A stretch of 8,231 nucleotides of DNA. Origin: Nitrososphaeria archaeon. Lineage in GTDB: Archaea > Thermoproteota > Nitrososphaeria > Conexivisphaerales > UBA164. Below are positions 6,630 to 8,231 of this stretch, piece after piece. Under the pieces are notes generated by a model that worked only from the letters and a program-made list of their open reading frames with translations, did not search any database and had not been told where the DNA came from. Made by a program: the position numbers and the translations under genes. Numbering within the stretch: position 1 is the first letter of the stretch; each line of letters begins with the position of its first letter. The stretch is from positions 1 to 8,231 of the forward strand of contig JARVJW010000033.1 of NCBI GenBank assembly GCA_029775955.1, in the 5' to 3' direction.

Positions 6630-7122
6630 ATTGCAAGGAAAATGCTCCCTGCCATTTATCATCACCATAGAACTATTACTGCTAGAAAGAGAAATACTAA
6701 AAAAATATTATAAAAGGCTTTCCAATGGCTCCCTATCAATAAGCAGACTTGTCGGTTTAAAGCAAGAAATACTAGATGGGTTGGAAGAGTACTATGGCAT
6801 CATTGCAAAGGCGACGCAATTTAGTGAACCTTTGATGGAATTCGGTCAGAGGATACTCGGAATTAATGACTTATACGATTCAGTGATTGACCGACTAGAT
6901 GCTGTCATTTTTGACATAACTACAAATTATTCTAGAAACTCAAATACCTTGAGTTTCTGGTTAACTATCCTTTTTGGTTCATTAGACACAGGCATCCTTA
7001 CTGAGGGTATAGCATCCATTTATTATCCCCATAATTTACCAGCTATAGTTGCCTGGACAGCATTTGTCACGGTTATGACTTCGTTGATAATATTTGCCCT
7101 CCTTTACAATAAGATAAAGTGA
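6619..7122 (+). CDS. Two-transmembrane protein, possibly the C-terminal half of a CorA-like protein
   Basis: This 167-residue protein begins at ATG 6619 (GTG 6622 is also possible), inside the end of the previous gene. Residues 13-105 are predicted to be long helices, with heptad-like hydrophobics in LEREILKKYYKRL and YDSVIDRLDAVIFDI. Two membrane segments follow, about 111-134 (LSFWLTILFGSLDTGILTEG) and 140-163, joined by a very short loop (YYPHN) and ending in a basic tail. Long helix, two C-terminal membrane segments and a tight loop is the CorA topology, but the diagnostic GMN loop is absent. Other two-membrane-helix families, such as DUF155/RMD1-like proteins, remain possible. The N-terminal 15 residues look less native than the rest, which fits either coupled genes or a single ancestral gene split by a frameshift near 6620. 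Confidence 0.72.
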   Translation: MVIKLQGKCSLPFIITIELLLLEREILKKYYKRLSNGSLSISRLVGLKQEILDGLEEYYGIIAKATQFSEPLMEFGQRILGINDLYDSVIDRLDAVIFDITTNYSRNSNTLSFWLTILFGSLDTGILTEGIASIYYPHNLPAIVAWTAFVTVMTSLIIFALLYNKIK

Positions 7123-7136
7123 CGGTGGTAACTAAA

Positions 7137-7328
7137 ATGTCAAGCATTTCCTTAGAAATGGCAAGAAGAAAAGAGTTAAAATTCGCCCAGAGGGTTCATA
7201 CAGGATCATTGGAGGAAAGATTTTATGATAGATGTTATGGTTATGACCTTTTCCTGAATTCAATTTTCTATGGAAATACTGCAGCGAAGCCTTTGCAATA
7301 CGATTTCTGTCATTTTTTCCGATATTAG
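7137..7328 (+). CDS. Short orphan ORF downstream of the membrane gene
   Basis: ATG 7137 opens a 63-residue frame; a GTG at 7119 overlapping the previous stop would give 69. GGTGGT a few bases upstream of the ATG is a weak ribosome site. The sequence (MSSISLEMARRKELKFAQR at the start, then SLEERFYDRCYGYDLF) is charged and aromatic, has no membrane segment and matches nothing I recognise. After its stop another frame stays open through IREMLRALEVM to about 7423, so the ORF may be the front of a longer gene broken by a frameshift near 7310. It may be a third operon member or a decaying fragment. Confidence 0.35.
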   Translation: MSSISLEMARRKELKFAQRVHTGSLEERFYDRCYGYDLFLNSIFYGNTAAKPLQYDFCHFFRY

Positions 7329-7435
7329 AGAGATGTTGCGTGCCCTAGAGGTAATGAAGACCAGTTCTGATTCAGTCAGTTCCCAAAAAATTTGCATCAT
7401 TCACAAAATGTGGCTGAAAAATTGAAAAGAGGCGT

Positions 7436-7702
7436 TTGACACTGAAATTATTACATCCTTCCGTGGATAAGTTAAGTGATTTCGCTCGTAGCTTGCTCAG
7501 GAGGTGTGGGTTGCTCACGCTAAGTCAGGACCAAGTTGAATGGATAATAAGGAAGAATGAAGTGGGAAGGCTCACAAAAAGAGAGATAGCCGTCTCACAG
7601 GGCATATTAAAGGGAAGAGTGTTACAGTTATATAGGGAGTACAGGATGGGCGATAATCATGAGTTTAGCTTGCCATTTAAACAAGCCTATAGTGTTATGT
7701 GA
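7436..7702 (+). pseudogene. Helix-turn-helix N-terminal fragment of a DDE-type transposase
   Basis: The 88-residue frame starts at TTG 7436, the only initiation codon after a stop at 7415-7417. Residues 39-70 (DQVEWIIRKNEVGRLTKREI, then a QGILKGRVLQLYREYR helix) have the layout of the DNA-binding helix-turn-helix at the front of IS481/IS630-like transposases: helix, G-R-L-T, EIA, recognition helix with R-V-Q/L-Q, then Y-R. No DDE catalytic domain follows, and the text after residue 72 no longer looks like the family. It is probably a truncated element remnant. A free-standing small DNA-binding protein is the alternative but less likely. Confidence 0.55.
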
Positions 7703-7969
7703 ACCCCGTTTGTCTGAGCTAACCGTCAAAACATAATGAGATAAGACATGAAAAGCATTAGATTTAACATGATGGAGAGAAACAGTAATTAATTGCAAAG
7801 CAAAACTTTAAGCATAATTTTTTCCTATAATTATAAAAAATACAATTTTTTAGGAAGACATTAAAAATGCCATTTTTTTATTCATTTAATTCTTTCCTAA
7901 TAGTAATATTTTAGGAAAGAATATTCCACTTAGCAAAATTATAAATATAAATAATACCATTAACAGTAA
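7703..7969. other. AT-rich intergenic DNA, insertion target of element B
   Basis: There is no ORF on either strand. It contains the inverted repeats at 7822-7922 and ends directly against the right end of element B at 7970. The bases next to that end, read on the minus strand from 7969, are TTACTGTTAATGGTATTAT and would serve as the guide segment of the element's RNA. Confidence 0.5.
7822..7922. repeat. Two tandem inverted repeats built on TTCCTA/TAGGAA
   Basis: TTCCTA (7822-7827) pairs with TAGGAA (7851-7856), and ATTCTTTCCTAA (7889-7900) pairs perfectly with TTAGGAAAGAAT (7911-7922) across a 10-base spacer. Four copies of the same hexamer core thus occur within 101 bases of AT-rich DNA, as two units of similar span (35 and 34 bases). 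They could be protein-binding sites, the ends of a small element, or a terminator-like structure. No gene overlaps them. Confidence 0.6.
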
Positions 7970-8038
7970 GTGAATTACCCCGCCCTTGCGGACGGGGCCA
8001 CGCTCGCTTGTTTGGAGCTTCAACGGCAATGCTTGCTT
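7970..8038 (-). ncRNA. Right end / probable omega-RNA scaffold of TnpB copy B
   Basis: Read on the minus strand, 69 bases after the TnpB stop lead through GAAGCTCCAAACAAGCGAGCGTGG into CCCCGTCC-GCAA-GGGCGGGG (7997-7978), then TAATTCAC ending at 7970. As RNA the stem has 8 pairs including one G-U, capped by a GCAA (GNRA) tetraloop. On the plus strand the same site has a C-A mismatch, so the structure is better on the TnpB-sense strand. IS605-type right ends carry such hairpins just before the cleavage site and give rise to the TnpB guide RNA. TTCAC is the likely element boundary, and the adjacent flanking DNA would be the guide. Confidence 0.65.
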
Positions 8039-8231
8039 TCACATGCGCTTTATGTATTCGAGCATGCTAGAGGCATAATCCTCTGCGAGCGTCTCGCCTA
8101 GGTTCCCTAGGCAAAGCCCTTCTTGCTTATTTGCAGCACCTACATCCCTATCAAATACTGAATGGCATGAAGGGCATACTACCATTCTATCTGATAGGTT
8201 CAGATGCTGCACTGTGCCACAATTCATGCAT
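8039..8231 (-). CDS. tnpB: TnpB copy B, C-terminal part, cut by the window edge
   Basis: Only the last 63 or so codons are visible. They hold the C-terminal zinc ribbon (CMNC, then CPSC), the RuvC-III motif DRDVGAANK (the Asp contributes to nuclease activity) and the tail ending LEYIKRM. The frame is open to the edge and differs from copy A by a few substitutions and an in-frame two-codon deletion, consistent with selection for reading frame in at least one copy. Its right end is complete. Whether the gene is intact upstream cannot be judged here. Confidence 0.85.
   Translation of the reverse strand, partial: CMNCGTVQHLNLSDRMVVCPSCHSVFDRDVGAANKQEGLCLGNLGETLAEDYASSMLEYIKRM
8096..8112 (-). other. 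Perfect hairpin inside the TnpB coding end, present in both A and B
   Basis: GCCTAGG-GAA-CCTAGGC (7-base arms, 3-base loop) lies about 55-70 bases before the stop codon, encoding the CLGNLG region. The same 17 bases are unchanged in copy A at 1389-1405. A second small stem, AGAGG-ATTATG-CCTCT, follows downstream in both. They may be part of an RNA scaffold that extends into the coding region. Confidence 0.45.

Noticed and set aside
1..8231. CRISPR array
   Set aside because: No regularly spaced direct repeats of 20-40 bases were seen. The repeats present are inverted arms of element ends.

Overview
The window most resembles an accessory stretch of an acidophilic archaeal chromosome of the Thermoplasmata type (an inference). 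The DNA is AT-rich. Promoters have archaeal TATA-like boxes. One transcript looks nearly leaderless, while other starts carry GGTGAT-type ribosome sites that match an ATCACCTCC 16S tail. The gene at 3973-4770 has the motifs of the archaeal MptE/DUF115 family. No rRNA, tRNA or CRISPR array was seen.

Layout. Positions 1-328 are AT-rich and non-coding, with a relic that resembles an IS605-type right end. Positions 329-1511 hold a frameshifted TnpB gene (copy A) and its 3' end. Positions 1766-2886 hold a second, unrelated and visibly more GC-rich TnpB pseudogene (copy C), with a structured 3' end that looks like an omega-RNA scaffold. Positions 2988-4770 are the intact core: a zinc-dependent medium-chain alcohol dehydrogenase whose end overlaps an MptE-like pterin pyrophosphokinase, followed by a hairpin plus T-run terminator. 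Positions 4817-5810 have no intact gene; about half of this stretch reads as a decayed protein gene on the minus strand. Positions 5952-7122 carry two overlapping genes, a soluble protein and a two-transmembrane protein, which together have the size and topology of a divergent CorA-like membrane protein. Positions 7137-7702 hold a short orphan ORF and the helix-turn-helix fragment of a transposase. Positions 7703-7969 are AT-rich and contain two nested inverted repeats. The window ends in the 3' part of a third TnpB (copy B, minus strand), about 95% identical to copy A and still carrying its complete right end.

How the parts work together. The alcohol dehydrogenase and MptE-like genes are probably co-transcribed, with translation coupled through the overlap. 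The 5952-7122 pair likewise looks like one operon or one split gene. Most of the rest is mobile-element debris in different stages of decay. The clearest unexplained signal is the family of RNA-like 3' structures on the TnpB copies: 8-bp stems capped by GNRA tetraloops immediately before a TTCA(C/G) end, intact in B and C and cleanly missing in A.
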